DNA of 38,920 bases from RUG11237 sp050874665 (GCA_050874665.1 JBNMLC010000021.1:1-38920); one strand, 5' to 3'; shown: positions 9,352 through 17,187, numbered from the stretch's first letter. Numbers and translations are program-made. Notes: a model not told the origin generated them from the letters alone.

Positions 9352-10560
9352 TTACAGCATTTTTTCTAAAGTTTCACGAATTGCCTTAATAAAGTTTTCA
9401 CTATTTAATGTAGTAACATTCTCTAAGGTTGTAATCAGAGCAAGATCCTTTGTCATCTTTCCGCTTTCAATGGTATCGATGGTAGCTTTTTCTAACTTAT
9501 CCGCAAATTCCATAAGTTCTTTATTTCCATCTAATTCACCACGTTTTCTAAGGGCACCTGTCCATGCGAAAATAGTAGCTACAGAGTTTGTAGATGTTTC
9601 TTCTCCCTTTAAGTGTTTATAATAATGACGCTGAACCGTTCCGTGTGCAGCTTCGTATTCATAGTATCCCTGTGGGGAAACCAATACGGAAGTCATCATT
9701 GCAAGAGAACCAAATGCAGTAGCCACCATGTCAGACATAACATCACCATCATAGTTTTTACATGCCCAGATATATCCGCCTTCAGAACGAATTACTCGTG
9801 CTACAGCATCATCAATTAAAGTATAGAAATATTCAATACCTGCTGCCTTGAACTTTTCATCATATTCCTTGTCATAAATTTCCTGAAAAATATCCTTAAA
9901 TGTATGGTCATATTTCTTAGAAATTGTATCCTTTGTAGCAAACCAGATATCCTGCTTTGTATCTAATGCATAGTTGAAACAGCTTCTTGCAAAGCTTTCA
10001 ATGGAATTATCCAGGTTATGCATACCTTGTACAATACCGGCACCTGTAAAGTTATGAATCAGCTCTCTTGTTTCTGTACCGTCTTCTGCTGTGTAAACGA
10101 TTTCTGCTTTACCTGCACCCGGAATTTTCATTTCGCTTCCCTTGTATACATCACCATAAGCATGTCTTGCAATTGTAATTGGTTTCTTCCATGTACGAAC
10201 CGTTGGTTCAATTCCTTTTACAACAATTGGTGCACGGAATACCGTTCCGTCTAAAATAGCACGAATTGTTCCGTTCGGACTCTTCCACATTTCTTTTAAA
10301 TTATATTCCGTCATACGTGCTGCGTTCGGTGTGATAGTTGCACATTTTACAGCTACCCCGTACTTTTTGGTAGCTTCCGCTGAATCTACAGTAACCTGAT
10401 CATTTGTTTCATTACGATATTCCAAACCTAAATCATAATACTCTGTGTTTAAATCAATAAAAGGAAGTAACAATTCATCTTTGATCATTTTCCAAAGAAT
10501 TCTTGTCATTTCATCTCCGTCCATTTCAACGAGCGGTGTTGTCATCTTAATTTTTGCCAT
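9352..10560 (-). CDS. icd: NADP-dependent isocitrate dehydrogenase, eukaryotic-like subfamily
   Basis: The 402-residue enzyme oxidatively decarboxylates isocitrate to 2-oxoglutarate with NADP. The N terminus (TTPLVEMDGDEMTRILW), the isocitrate-binding KSPNGTIRAILDGTVFR, the metal-binding DDAVARVIRSEGGYIWACKNYDGDVMSD and the cofactor-binding EAAHGTVQRHY fit the homodimeric subfamily II also found in eukaryotic cytosol and mitochondria. AGGAGG lies 8 bases before the ATG. It follows gntR by 96 bases with no convincing terminator, so it probably belongs to the citrate-synthase operon and supplies 2-oxoglutarate for glutamate. No aconitase is visible in the window. Confidence 0.96.
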   Translation of the reverse strand: MAKIKMTTPLVEMDGDEMTRILWKMIKDELLLPFIDLNTEYYDLGLEYRNETNDQVTVDSAEATKKYGVAVKCATITPNAARMTEYNLKEMWKSPNGTIRAILDGTVFRAPIVVKGIEPTVRTWKKPITIARHAYGDVYKGSEMKIPGAGKAEIVYTAEDGTETRELIHNFTGAGIVQGMHNLDNSIESFARSCFNYALDTKQDIWFATKDTISKKYDHTFKDIFQEIYDKEYDEKFKAAGIEYFYTLIDDAVARVIRSEGGYIWACKNYDGDVMSDMVATAFGSLAMMTSVLVSPQGYYEYEAAHGTVQRHYYKHLKGEETSTNSVATIFAWTGALRKRGELDGNKELMEFADKLEKATIDTIESGKMTKDLALITTLENVTTLNSENFIKAIRETLEKML

Positions 10561-10656
10561 CTCTTATTCCTCCTGATCTTCGTTGCCTTTTCTTAGGCGG
10601 TCTACTTATATTTATATTCAGTGCAGCAATATGCCCCACCTGTCAGCTAATATTGA

Positions 10657-11343
10657 TTATATATTATCTATTTCAATTTTACAATCTCCAATATTCTTCA
10701 TAGAATTTAATATATGCTCATGTGCCAGCTTCTCAGCCTTATCGGCATCCTTTTCTTTAATGGCAAGCATAATATTTCGATGTTCAATATTGGTGTGACC
10801 GGAACGATTTTTTGCTGCAATAGAAGCTTCACGTACACGTTTGATATATTGGTGATAATCTGTTAACAAATCCTGAAGCACTTTACTTCCTGAAGCCTGG
10901 TACAAAATTTCATGAAATCTGCTGTCCTGCTCAATGAACTGCTTTACATTTCCTTTATGAAGGTGAAATTCAGATAAATCTACGCTTTCCTCCATTGCTT
11001 TCATTTGTTCCGGTGTAATATTTTCCACAGCCCACTTTGCACATAATCCCTCCAACAGGGAACGGATAATGTAGATATCATGAATATCTTTATCTGTAAA
11101 GCCTTTGACATATGCACCTTTATTAGGAATAATTGCTACCAGTCCTTCTAATTCTAATTGTCGCAGTGCTTCACGCACCGGGGTTCTGCTTACTCCAAGT
11201 TCGCTCGCTATTACCGCTTCTCTCAATTCTTCATTTTTTTTATATTTTCCGCTTATAATATCTTCACGAATTCGATGATAAACTCTGCCTCTCAATGAAT
11301 ACTTATCCGTAACTTCCTTTTGTACCCCTTCCGCTGTATTCAT
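10657..11343 (-). CDS. GntR-family regulator, FadR subfamily (HTH + FCD)
   Basis: This 228-residue protein has an N-terminal winged helix (SLRGRVYHRIREDIISGKYKKNEELREAVIASELGVSRTPVREALRQLELEGLV) and an all-helical FCD ligand domain with the expected acidic and His metal-site residues (ESVDLSEFH, DSRFHEILY, EHRNIMLAI). I place the start at the ATG at 11343, which has AGGAGGT 6-7 bases upstream; a TTG at 11370 in the same frame overlaps the upstream gene and has no ribosome site. It lies 16 bases after the citrate-synthase-like gene. The palindrome TTGTATACAA over that promoter matches the FadR-type site pattern, so autoregulation of the operon is likely. A TCA intermediate as ligand is a guess from context. 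Confidence 0.92.
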   Translation of the reverse strand: MNTAEGVQKEVTDKYSLRGRVYHRIREDIISGKYKKNEELREAVIASELGVSRTPVREALRQLELEGLVAIIPNKGAYVKGFTDKDIHDIYIIRSLLEGLCAKWAVENITPEQMKAMEESVDLSEFHLHKGNVKQFIEQDSRFHEILYQASGSKVLQDLLTDYHQYIKRVREASIAAKNRSGHTNIEHRNIMLAIKEKDADKAEKLAHEHILNSMKNIGDCKIEIDNI

Positions 11344-11359
11344 AGATATGACCTCCTGC

Positions 11360-12757
11360 TTAAGCTTCAAATACAGGTCTGTTTAAGGAAACACAAACCT
11401 CATTTATCTTTGCAATCAACTCATCATCTGCAATCGTAGTTACTCTGCCATCTTCATATTCTGTGTCAACCCAGTCCTTTACTTTTGCTACCAGTGCATC
11501 ATCTTTGGCAATTCTCTCATCACCCTTTAACTTAAATCTGGTATTAATCCAATGGGCAATACCTGCAAGCCCGGAGGTATTAGATACTGCCACTAATACA
11601 GGTCTGTTAAGGAATTTTTCCGTATCAAAAATATTATATATTTCTTCGTTCTTTAATAAACCGTCTGCATGAATTCCTGCTCTTGTGACATTAAAATTCT
11701 TACCGACAAACGGTGTTCTAGATGGTACACGATAACCAATTTCTTTTTCGTAATAATCTGCCAATTCTGTAATCACGGTAGTATCCATTCCATCTAAGCC
11801 ACCACGTAGCTGTGCGTATTCAAATACCATAGCCTCTAATGGTGTATTTCCTGTTCTTTCTCCAATTCCAAATAAAGAGCAGTTAATACCACTACAGCCA
11901 TATAACCAGGCCGTTGTAGAGTTTGATACGGCTTTATAGAAATCATTATGTCCATGCCACTCCAGTAATTCTGACGGAACTCCCGCATGCGTCATAAGAC
12001 CATAAATAATTCCCTGGACAGAACGTGGAATCACTGCACCAGGATAATTTACACCATATCCCATAGTGTCACAGGCACGGATTTTAATTGGTATTTTATA
12101 TTCATCCATCAGTTTCATTAATTCTAAACAGAATGGGATTACATAACCATATATATCTGCTCTTGTGATATCTTCCAGATGGCATCTTGGACTGATGCCT
12201 GTCTCTAAACATTCACGGATTACACTTAAATAATGATTCATTGCTTCCCTGCGGGTCATTTTCATTTTATAGAAAATGTGATAATCGGAGCAGCTTACTA
12301 AAATACCTGTTTCCTTCATTCCGATTTCTTTTACTAACTGAAAATCTTTTTTACTGGCACGAATCCAGCTGGTAACTTCCGGAAATTTATAGCCACGTTC
12401 CATACATTTATATACGGCATCTCTGTCTTTTTTGCTGTATAAGAAAAATTCACTGGCACGAATAATTCCGTTCGGTCCGCCTAACTTGTGAAGGTAATCA
12501 TAAATAGTTACAATCTGTTCTGTAGTATACGGTGCTCTAGACTGCTGTCCGTCACGGAAGGTGGTGTCCGTAATCCAGATATCATCCGGCATATGATGTG
12601 GTACAATTCTGTCATTAAAGGCAATCTTTGGTACTTCATCGTATGGGAAAAGATTACGAAATACGTTTGGTGTATCTACGTCAACTAACTGATACATATG
12701 TTCCTCTAATTCCAGCAAGTTGGTATGTTCATTCATTTTCACTGCTCTGTTCTGCAT
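11360..12757 (-). CDS. Probable Re-citrate synthase (homocitrate/isopropylmalate synthase family)
   Basis: The 465-residue enzyme belongs to the DRE-TIM metallolyase family, which condenses acetyl-CoA with 2-oxo acids. Motifs are ITDTTFRDGQQSRAPYTTEQI (metal Asp and Arg), HLEDITRADIYG, IRACDTMGYGVNYPG, the metal-binding WHGHNDFYKAVSN and GIGERTGNTPLEA. It lacks a C-terminal leucine-binding LeuA dimer domain and is much shorter than typical 2-isopropylmalate synthase. Close coupling to icd, and the long N-terminal extension before ITDTTFRDG, resemble the Re-citrate synthase described from Clostridium kluyveri. I therefore infer oxaloacetate plus acetyl-CoA to citrate. Homocitrate or isopropylmalate synthase remain alternatives. 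AGGAGG lies 6 bases before the ATG. Confidence 0.8.
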   Translation of the reverse strand: MQNRAVKMNEHTNLLELEEHMYQLVDVDTPNVFRNLFPYDEVPKIAFNDRIVPHHMPDDIWITDTTFRDGQQSRAPYTTEQIVTIYDYLHKLGGPNGIIRASEFFLYSKKDRDAVYKCMERGYKFPEVTSWIRASKKDFQLVKEIGMKETGILVSCSDYHIFYKMKMTRREAMNHYLSVIRECLETGISPRCHLEDITRADIYGYVIPFCLELMKLMDEYKIPIKIRACDTMGYGVNYPGAVIPRSVQGIIYGLMTHAGVPSELLEWHGHNDFYKAVSNSTTAWLYGCSGINCSLFGIGERTGNTPLEAMVFEYAQLRGGLDGMDTTVITELADYYEKEIGYRVPSRTPFVGKNFNVTRAGIHADGLLKNEEIYNIFDTEKFLNRPVLVAVSNTSGLAGIAHWINTRFKLKGDERIAKDDALVAKVKDWVDTEYEDGRVTTIADDELIAKINEVCVSLNRPVFEA

Positions 12758-12805
12758 CTTGAACCTCCTAAAAATTCCACGAGATTTTATCCCTTATAGT
12801 TTTGT

Positions 12806-12823
12806 ATTATTGTATACAATAAT
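12806..12823. promoter_or_regulatory. Palindromic operator, probable GntR/FadR-type site
   Basis: A perfect 18-base palindrome ATTATTGTATACAATAAT contains the core TTGTATACAA, which fits the TNGTNNNACNA pattern of FadR-subfamily sites. It covers the -10 element of the promoter below, so binding would repress it. The gntR gene inside the operon is the obvious candidate regulator. Confidence 0.75.
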
Positions 12824-12838
12824 GCAATGCTTTGTCAA
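12809..12838 (-). promoter_or_regulatory. Promoter of the citrate synthase-gntR-icd unit
   Basis: On the minus strand TTGACA (12838-12833) is followed after 16-18 bases by TATACAAT (12816-12809), which can be read as TATACA or TACAAT. The start codon is about 50 bases downstream. Confidence 0.75.
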
Positions 12839-12889
12839 TAGCAAATTTTCTTTCCGTTTGCAGGTATGATTTTTTGTACAATTTCAGTC

Positions 12890-13762
12890 TCAATATTTCA
12901 TTAAACTCGAAACATCTATTCTCCCCCACCCTTGTATTTGTTTCGAATATCCGCAATCTTTTGCAGTTTTATAAAGGCAGTATTTAACATCCTTAGGTGT
13001 CATATCGGGATTTTTTTCTAACAATAACCCTATCGCACCACTGACCACTGGTGTAGCCATAGAAGTACCACTCATTTTCTTATATGAATTTTTTCCATTG
13101 CAACTGACAATTTCATTTCCCGGCGATACAATTTCCGGCTTCATGACACATACTTTTGTTGGACCACGTCCGGAATATTCTCTGTGTTTTGTTCTGTTTT
13201 CTCCAAGTGTTCCAACGGTGATTATCTTTCGGCTGATTCCGGGCGTTGTAATGCTTCCATAGGCAGGACCATTGTTTCCGGCAGCAGCTACTACCACAAT
13301 TCCTTTGCTCCATGCATATTCTACCGCCTCAAGCAATAAGATTTCTTCCCGATCTGCCTCTTTTGGCGATGCACCAACGGATATATTCATGACTCGTATC
13401 TGATACATTTTAGCATGTTCTACCACCCAGTCGATTGCCTGGATTACACTGTCTATATCACCATCGCCTTTTTCATTTAAAACTTTACATACAATCAAAT
13501 GGCTCATTGGTGCGATTCCCATATAGCGTCCCATAGAGCGCATTCCGCTTCCACATATAATCCCCGCTATATGCGTTCCATGAGAATTGTCATCATATGG
13601 CTGTGTCCTACCTCTGACATAATCTTGAAATACAACGACCCTTCTCTGTAAATCTATATGTTTTGCCACGCCACTGTCTAATACCGCAATCCCAATGCCA
13701 TTTCCATAGATTCTTCTTTTATATGCTTCATCACAGCCGATCATCCGCCTTACACGATCCAC
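12890..13762 (-). CDS. Intracellular S8 (subtilisin-like) serine protease
   Basis: A 290-residue subtilisin fold with an intact catalytic set: Asp29 in AVLDSG, His61 in NSHGTHIAG, oxyanion Asn163 in AAAGNNGP and Ser234 in SGTSMATP (numbering from the GTG start). There is no signal peptide and almost no propeptide; the catalytic Asp comes only about 28 residues in, as in cytosolic AprX-like enzymes. I choose the GTG at 13762 because AGAGGAGG lies 7 bases upstream; an in-frame TTG at 13798 has no ribosome site. It is monocistronic. Protein turnover or a sporulation-related role are both possible; nothing nearby decides between them. Confidence 0.88.
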   Translation of the reverse strand: MDRVRRMIGCDEAYKRRIYGNGIGIAVLDSGVAKHIDLQRRVVVFQDYVRGRTQPYDDNSHGTHIAGIICGSGMRSMGRYMGIAPMSHLIVCKVLNEKGDGDIDSVIQAIDWVVEHAKMYQIRVMNISVGASPKEADREEILLLEAVEYAWSKGIVVVAAAGNNGPAYGSITTPGISRKIITVGTLGENRTKHREYSGRGPTKVCVMKPEIVSPGNEIVSCNGKNSYKKMSGTSMATPVVSGAIGLLLEKNPDMTPKDVKYCLYKTAKDCGYSKQIQGWGRIDVSSLMKY

Positions 13763-13906
13763 AGTTATCCCTCCTCTGACTCTTCCCACATGATTCAAAC
13801 GTTTTCATTGCATCTGAATCGCTTTCTATTATCTACTTTTATTTTATGTAAGCCGTTCTGTTATGGAAGCTATTCCAAGCTATCCATATTTTTTTCGAAA
13901 AAAGGA

Positions 13907-13935
13907 AACATTTACAAGCCCCCATTCATAGTATA
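13907..13935 (+). promoter_or_regulatory. Candidate mother-cell sigma (sigma-K-like) promoter
   Basis: CATAGTATA (13927-13935) fits the CATAnnnTA -10 of sigma-K, with AACA at 13907-13910 16 bases upstream as a possible -35. It lies about 30 bases before the small Cys/Gly-rich gene. There is no clear sigma-A -35. The match is short, so this is tentative. Confidence 0.4.
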
Positions 13936-13966
13936 AAGTGTAAATAAATTTTATGGAGGCTCAACC

Positions 13967-14188
13967 ATGAGTGATTTAGCTGCAACAAACTGTGGATGTG
14001 GAAGCTGTGAAGGAGGAAACAATTCCTGTATCTGGATTATTCTGTTATTGCTTTTCTGCGGCGGCTGTGGAAATGGCGGTGGTATTCTCGGTGGCAATAA
14101 CGGCTGTAACATGGGCTGTGACTGTAGCATCATTGTAATTATCCTTTTACTTGTATGCTGCTGCGGAAATGGTAACAGCATCTGCTAA
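13967..14188 (+). CDS. Small Cys/Gly-rich membrane protein
   Basis: This 73-residue protein has two short hydrophobic segments (WIILLLLF near 23-30 and IIVIILLLV near 55-63). They are separated by a Gly/Asn/Cys-rich stretch (GGCGNGGGILGGNNGCNMGCDC). It has about a dozen cysteines, several in CxC or CCC groups. GGAGG lies 7 bases before the ATG and a strong terminator follows. I do not recognise a characterised family; small Gly-rich YjcZ-like or spore-associated membrane proteins of Firmicutes are the nearest in style. The cysteines could bind metal, be acylated or cross-link in a spore layer. A real gene is supported by ribosome site, promoter and terminator. Confidence 0.72.
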   Translation: MSDLAATNCGCGSCEGGNNSCIWIILLLLFCGGCGNGGGILGGNNGCNMGCDCSIIVIILLLVCCCGNGNSIC

Positions 14189-14237
14189 TTCCTTTCACAT
14201 TGCACATTGCAATAGAAACATCGATTTCTATTACACG

Positions 14238-14265
14238 AAGGCTGCCGCATTTACGGCAGCCTTTT
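14238..14265 (+). terminator. Rho-independent terminator
   Basis: AAGGCTGCCG (14238-14247) pairs with CGGCAGCCTT (14254-14263) around a 6-base loop and is followed by TT. It ends the small Cys-rich gene and lies between it and the convergent 44-residue ORF. Confidence 0.85.
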
Positions 14266-14282
14266 CGATTGTCAAAAGCCCT

Positions 14283-14417
14283 TTACTGATTTTTCTGATA
14301 CTCAATTTTTTCCCCGCTTTGTATTTTTTGATTTTCCCGCTCTTCCATCTTTTGATTGACACATTCCTCGTCTAGTTCATAAATGGTATCCTCTTCTTCT
14401 ACTATTTTATGATACAT
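14283..14417 (-). CDS. Small acidic ORF (44 residues), unknown function
   Basis: An ATG at 14417 preceded by AGGAGGTGTTAAT opens a 44-codon frame (MYHKIVEEEDTIYELDEE...) ending in TAA at 14285-14283. The product is very hydrophilic, with acidic and Gln/Lys-rich runs (MEERENQKIQSGEKIEYQKN), and has one Cys. There is no membrane segment. The near-perfect ribosome site at ideal distance is the main support. It is convergent with the Cys-rich gene and divergent from the 152-residue gene. I do not recognise it. Confidence 0.6.
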   Translation of the reverse strand: MYHKIVEEEDTIYELDEECVNQKMEERENQKIQSGEKIEYQKNQ

Positions 14418-14478
14418 ATTAACACCTCCTGATTTATTCTATTATCCCGTTTTCAAAACGTCACTTTCTTCATTTAAA

Positions 14479-14507
14479 GTCATATATTTTATGAATTTTC
14501 ATAAGAT
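14479..14507 (+). promoter_or_regulatory. Candidate sigma-E-like promoter for the 14537 gene
   Basis: GTCATATA (14479-14486) resembles the sigma-E -35 and CATAAGAT (14500-14507) its -10, with a 13-base spacer. The gene start is 30 bases downstream, with AAAGGAG between. There is no TTGACA-type alternative nearby. Confidence 0.5.
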
Positions 14508-14536
14508 AGAATATAAGCAAATAAAAGGAGCAGACA

Positions 14537-14995
14537 ATGGCACGCACGAATGATTTTGATAAAAAAATAACCACACATAATATGAAATTAATAAAAACAG
14601 CCCTTCCGTACATTCCCGTTAGCGAACAACGTTTTCTACTTATTTATTTAAAATTTTCGGAATTTATAAACGCAATTGATTTTGTATCTCACAAAGATGC
14701 AGCTTTGAGTGCATGTGAGCAGGAAGATAATTCTCAAGAAAATTTATTAGAAATGGTCAACGCTTTAAAAAATGTATGTAATGATACGGAGCGAGAATCC
14801 CTGGATATGATTTTAAACTTTATACAGGCATTACAGATTTATAAAACGTATTCTGAATTTTATAAATCAAGCAGTGATTTTCAGCAGGAAGCTAACGATT
14901 CTGCCGTACCACAATTTCAGAATATGGATATTTTAAAATCTTTTTTGTCACCGGAACAGCAAACTATGTTTGAAACATACAAAAGCCTCTTTTAA
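14537..14995 (+). CDS. Conserved hypothetical protein, 152 residues
   Basis: A soluble, predominantly helical protein without signal or membrane segments. It opens MARTNDFDKKITTHNMKLIKTALPYIPVSEQRFL, and ends FLSPEQQTMFETYKSLF. AAAGGAG lies 7-8 bases before the ATG. It is followed after 41 bases by a second small protein on the same strand, and the two probably form one unit. I do not recognise a named family. The upstream element resembles a sigma-E promoter, so mother-cell expression during sporulation is a testable idea, not a conclusion. Confidence 0.75.
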   Translation: MARTNDFDKKITTHNMKLIKTALPYIPVSEQRFLLIYLKFSEFINAIDFVSHKDAALSACEQEDNSQENLLEMVNALKNVCNDTERESLDMILNFIQALQIYKTYSEFYKSSSDFQQEANDSAVPQFQNMDILKSFLSPEQQTMFETYKSLF

Positions 14996-15036
14996 TAGCA
15001 TCATTGTATTAAAAAAGTATAGAAAGGATTTCATTT

Positions 15037-15315
15037 ATGAGCGATTGGAAAGAAGATAAACGTTTAAAAGATATTTCTCCGGAAAAGTTACAATTATTAG
15101 AACAACTTGCCTCCGGTATTCATGGCAAAACGCCAAATGAAGCAATGCCTCTTCTAATGGCTGCTCTATCTGCGGCAAAAGCAAAAGGACTTAGCTTTTC
15201 TTCCGAAGAAATGAATCTGATTATCGATTTATTAAAAAATTCCGCTTCCAAAGCGGAAGCGGAACGTATTGAGCACTTATTAAAAATTTTTCATCAAATA
15301 GGACCTAAATTTTAA
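15037..15315 (+). CDS. Conserved hypothetical protein, 92 residues
   Basis: A small helical cytosolic protein with the blocks SPEKLQLLEQLASGIHGKTPNEAMPLLMAA and GLSFSSEEMNLIIDLLK. It has the look of a two-helical-repeat protein and no catalytic motif. It is likely cotranscribed with the 152-residue gene, 41 bases upstream; AAAGGA precedes the ATG at a rather long distance. Its last 11 bases overlap the 3' end of the convergent chemoreceptor gene, so the two stop codons interlock and there is no terminator between them. Function unknown. Confidence 0.75.
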   Translation: MSDWKEDKRLKDISPEKLQLLEQLASGIHGKTPNEAMPLLMAALSAAKAKGLSFSSEEMNLIIDLLKNSASKAEAERIEHLLKIFHQIGPKF

Positions 15316-17047
15316 ATACCTTAACTTCATTTTCCAAAGAAGCAGCCATTTTCTTCAACTGTTCTGCGGATTTTGCAAGTTCTGCCACAGACGCATTTAA
15401 TTCTTCTGTAGAAGCTGTAGTTTCCTCTGCGGAAGCTGCATTTTCTTCAGAAATTGCAGAAAGATTTGTAATTACATCTACAATTTTTTCTCTTGCTTCA
15501 TCTAAAAGCCCTGTCTTATTTTGAATCTCTTTGATTCCTTCTAGTGACACATTAATCTCGCTGCTAACTTCTTCAAATTTGCTCTTTGTTGCATCTAGTT
15601 TTTCCTGCTGTTCTGCAACAATGCTTGTAACATCACCCATGATTTCCACCGTCTTTTCGGAATCGTTTAACAATTCTGTAATAATTTCCTCAATTTGCCG
15701 GGCTGAGGTGTTAGACTGTTCCGCTAACTTTTGAATCTGCGATGCTACTACGGCAAAACCTCTGCCCTGCTCTCCTGCTCTTGCCGCCTCGATAGAAGCA
15801 TTCAAAGAAAGAAGATTTGTTTCCTCTGCAATGGAACTGATTAGGGATACTGCCTGTTTAATCTGCTGTGCCGAATCGTTGGTTGTTTTTGTTTGCTTTT
15901 CAATTCGTTCTACTGCGTGGATTGTTTTATTATTGGATTCATTTAATTCTCCAATAATTTTTGCAGCTTCCTCTCCGGCTTTTCCCATATTGTCTGCGTT
16001 TTTATTCAACTGATTTGCGCTATCTACCATGTGCTCAATCATTTCACCCATTTTTTCTACGTTTTTGGCGGCTGTATCTGTTTCGCTTGCCTGCGTACAA
16101 GCCCCACTGGCAATCTCACTAATCGCTTCGCTCATACTCTCTGTAATATTGCTTGTCCTGGAGGCCACCATATCAAGGCTATTGGCAGATTCTGTCAATA
16201 CATTACTGGAATTTTGAATATTACTAATAACCCTTTTTAAAGAATCCTTTAATTCGTCAATATGTGCAATGATTTCGCCGATTTCATCCTTACGGGATTT
16301 CATTTTTAAGTTCGTAACACCGGTCAAATCTCCGGTAGCCACTGTTCTAAGTACTGCCATAGCATGCTGCAATGCTTTAATAAGTATAAACGCTACTATA
16401 AGTACAACGACTATGGTAACACAAACAATTCCCACCGTTACACTCACAATTTTTGTTCTTTCATCCTGAATTAATTTTGACATTTCTGCCTGGGATTTTC
16501 CGGTAAACGCCATTCCTACAATTGAGCCGTCTGCATTTTTTAACGGTACATAATATGCATAGTATTTTTCACCACTGATTTCTAAATCTGTATCAAAAAA
16601 ATCATTTCCATTCTTTAATACCTCTTGTACTACAACGTCTGCTGCTTTTGTACCTATATTTCTTTCCGAGCCATGTTTTATAGATGTGACTGCTCTGGTA
16701 TCATTATAAAACAGAGTTGCTTCCACATCTGACTGTTCTTTTATGTAATCCACAATGGTATAATTTCCGGAAATCGCAGTTTCACCCTTCACTACATTCC
16801 CCTCATTATCCTCTGCAAACTCTCCCGGTATTGCATTATATGCACCTGCTAGTGCTGTGGCCGTGCTCTTCAAACCACTTTGAATTTCTAACTGCATACT
16901 GCTCTGCAATAAACTAATGGTATAAGCCGCTAAAAACACTCCCAAAATAATCACTGGAAGCAGCGACATTAACACTAATTTTAATGCCAGCCCTGTCTTT
17001 TTGATTTTCTCTTTTGTACTTCGTCCTACATCTTTTTCACCACTCAT
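15305..17047 (-). CDS. Methyl-accepting chemotaxis protein
   Basis: A 580-residue chemoreceptor. TM1 is near residues 20-42 (LVLMSLLPVIILGVFLAAY), followed by a periplasm-facing single-Cache-like sensor (IPGEFAEDNEG ... GEKYYAYYVPLKNADGSIVGMAFTGK) and TM2 near 200-222. A HAMP region (ATGDLTGVTNLKMKSRKDEIGEI) and a long coiled-coil signalling domain follow. The hairpin tip IAEETNLLSLNASIEAARAGEQGRGFAVVA binds CheA/CheW. I start at the ATG at 17047 with AGAGGTG upstream, not the GTG at 17056. Ligand unknown; Cache domains often bind small organic acids or amino acids. No other chemotaxis gene is nearby. Confidence 0.93.
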   Translation of the reverse strand: MSGEKDVGRSTKEKIKKTGLALKLVLMSLLPVIILGVFLAAYTISLLQSSMQLEIQSGLKSTATALAGAYNAIPGEFAEDNEGNVVKGETAISGNYTIVDYIKEQSDVEATLFYNDTRAVTSIKHGSERNIGTKAADVVVQEVLKNGNDFFDTDLEISGEKYYAYYVPLKNADGSIVGMAFTGKSQAEMSKLIQDERTKIVSVTVGIVCVTIVVVLIVAFILIKALQHAMAVLRTVATGDLTGVTNLKMKSRKDEIGEIIAHIDELKDSLKRVISNIQNSSNVLTESANSLDMVASRTSNITESMSEAISEIASGACTQASETDTAAKNVEKMGEMIEHMVDSANQLNKNADNMGKAGEEAAKIIGELNESNNKTIHAVERIEKQTKTTNDSAQQIKQAVSLISSIAEETNLLSLNASIEAARAGEQGRGFAVVASQIQKLAEQSNTSARQIEEIITELLNDSEKTVEIMGDVTSIVAEQQEKLDATKSKFEEVSSEINVSLEGIKEIQNKTGLLDEAREKIVDVITNLSAISEENAASAEETTASTEELNASVAELAKSAEQLKKMAASLENEVKVFKI

Positions 17048-17115
17048 GTTTAACACCTCTTCCGCTCATATTTTGTTATAAATCTCCCTTGTAAATCAGC
17101 CCACGCAACATATCT

Positions 17116-17144
17116 ATTATATAACATTTTTTGTTCTTTTTCAA
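17116..17144 (-). promoter_or_regulatory. Sigma-A-type promoter of the chemoreceptor gene
   Basis: On the minus strand TTGAAA (17144-17139), 17 bases, then a consensus TATAAT (17121-17116). The 68-base leader to the start codon shows nothing further. Intergenic 17048-17260 holds only this promoter and the leuS terminator. Confidence 0.75.
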
Positions 17145-17187
17145 CAATTTTCTCGTAATTTATTCTTTTATATTGTCACAGTTGCCC

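Noticed and set aside
13866..13886. Direct repeat AAGCTATTCC/AAGCTATCC
   Set aside because: Two short imperfect copies only, with no relation to a promoter element that I could confirm.
14151..14375. 74-codon plus-strand ORF after the Cys-rich gene
   Set aside because: It runs through a strong terminator, overlaps the end of the Cys-rich gene and is antisense to the better supported 44-residue ORF.
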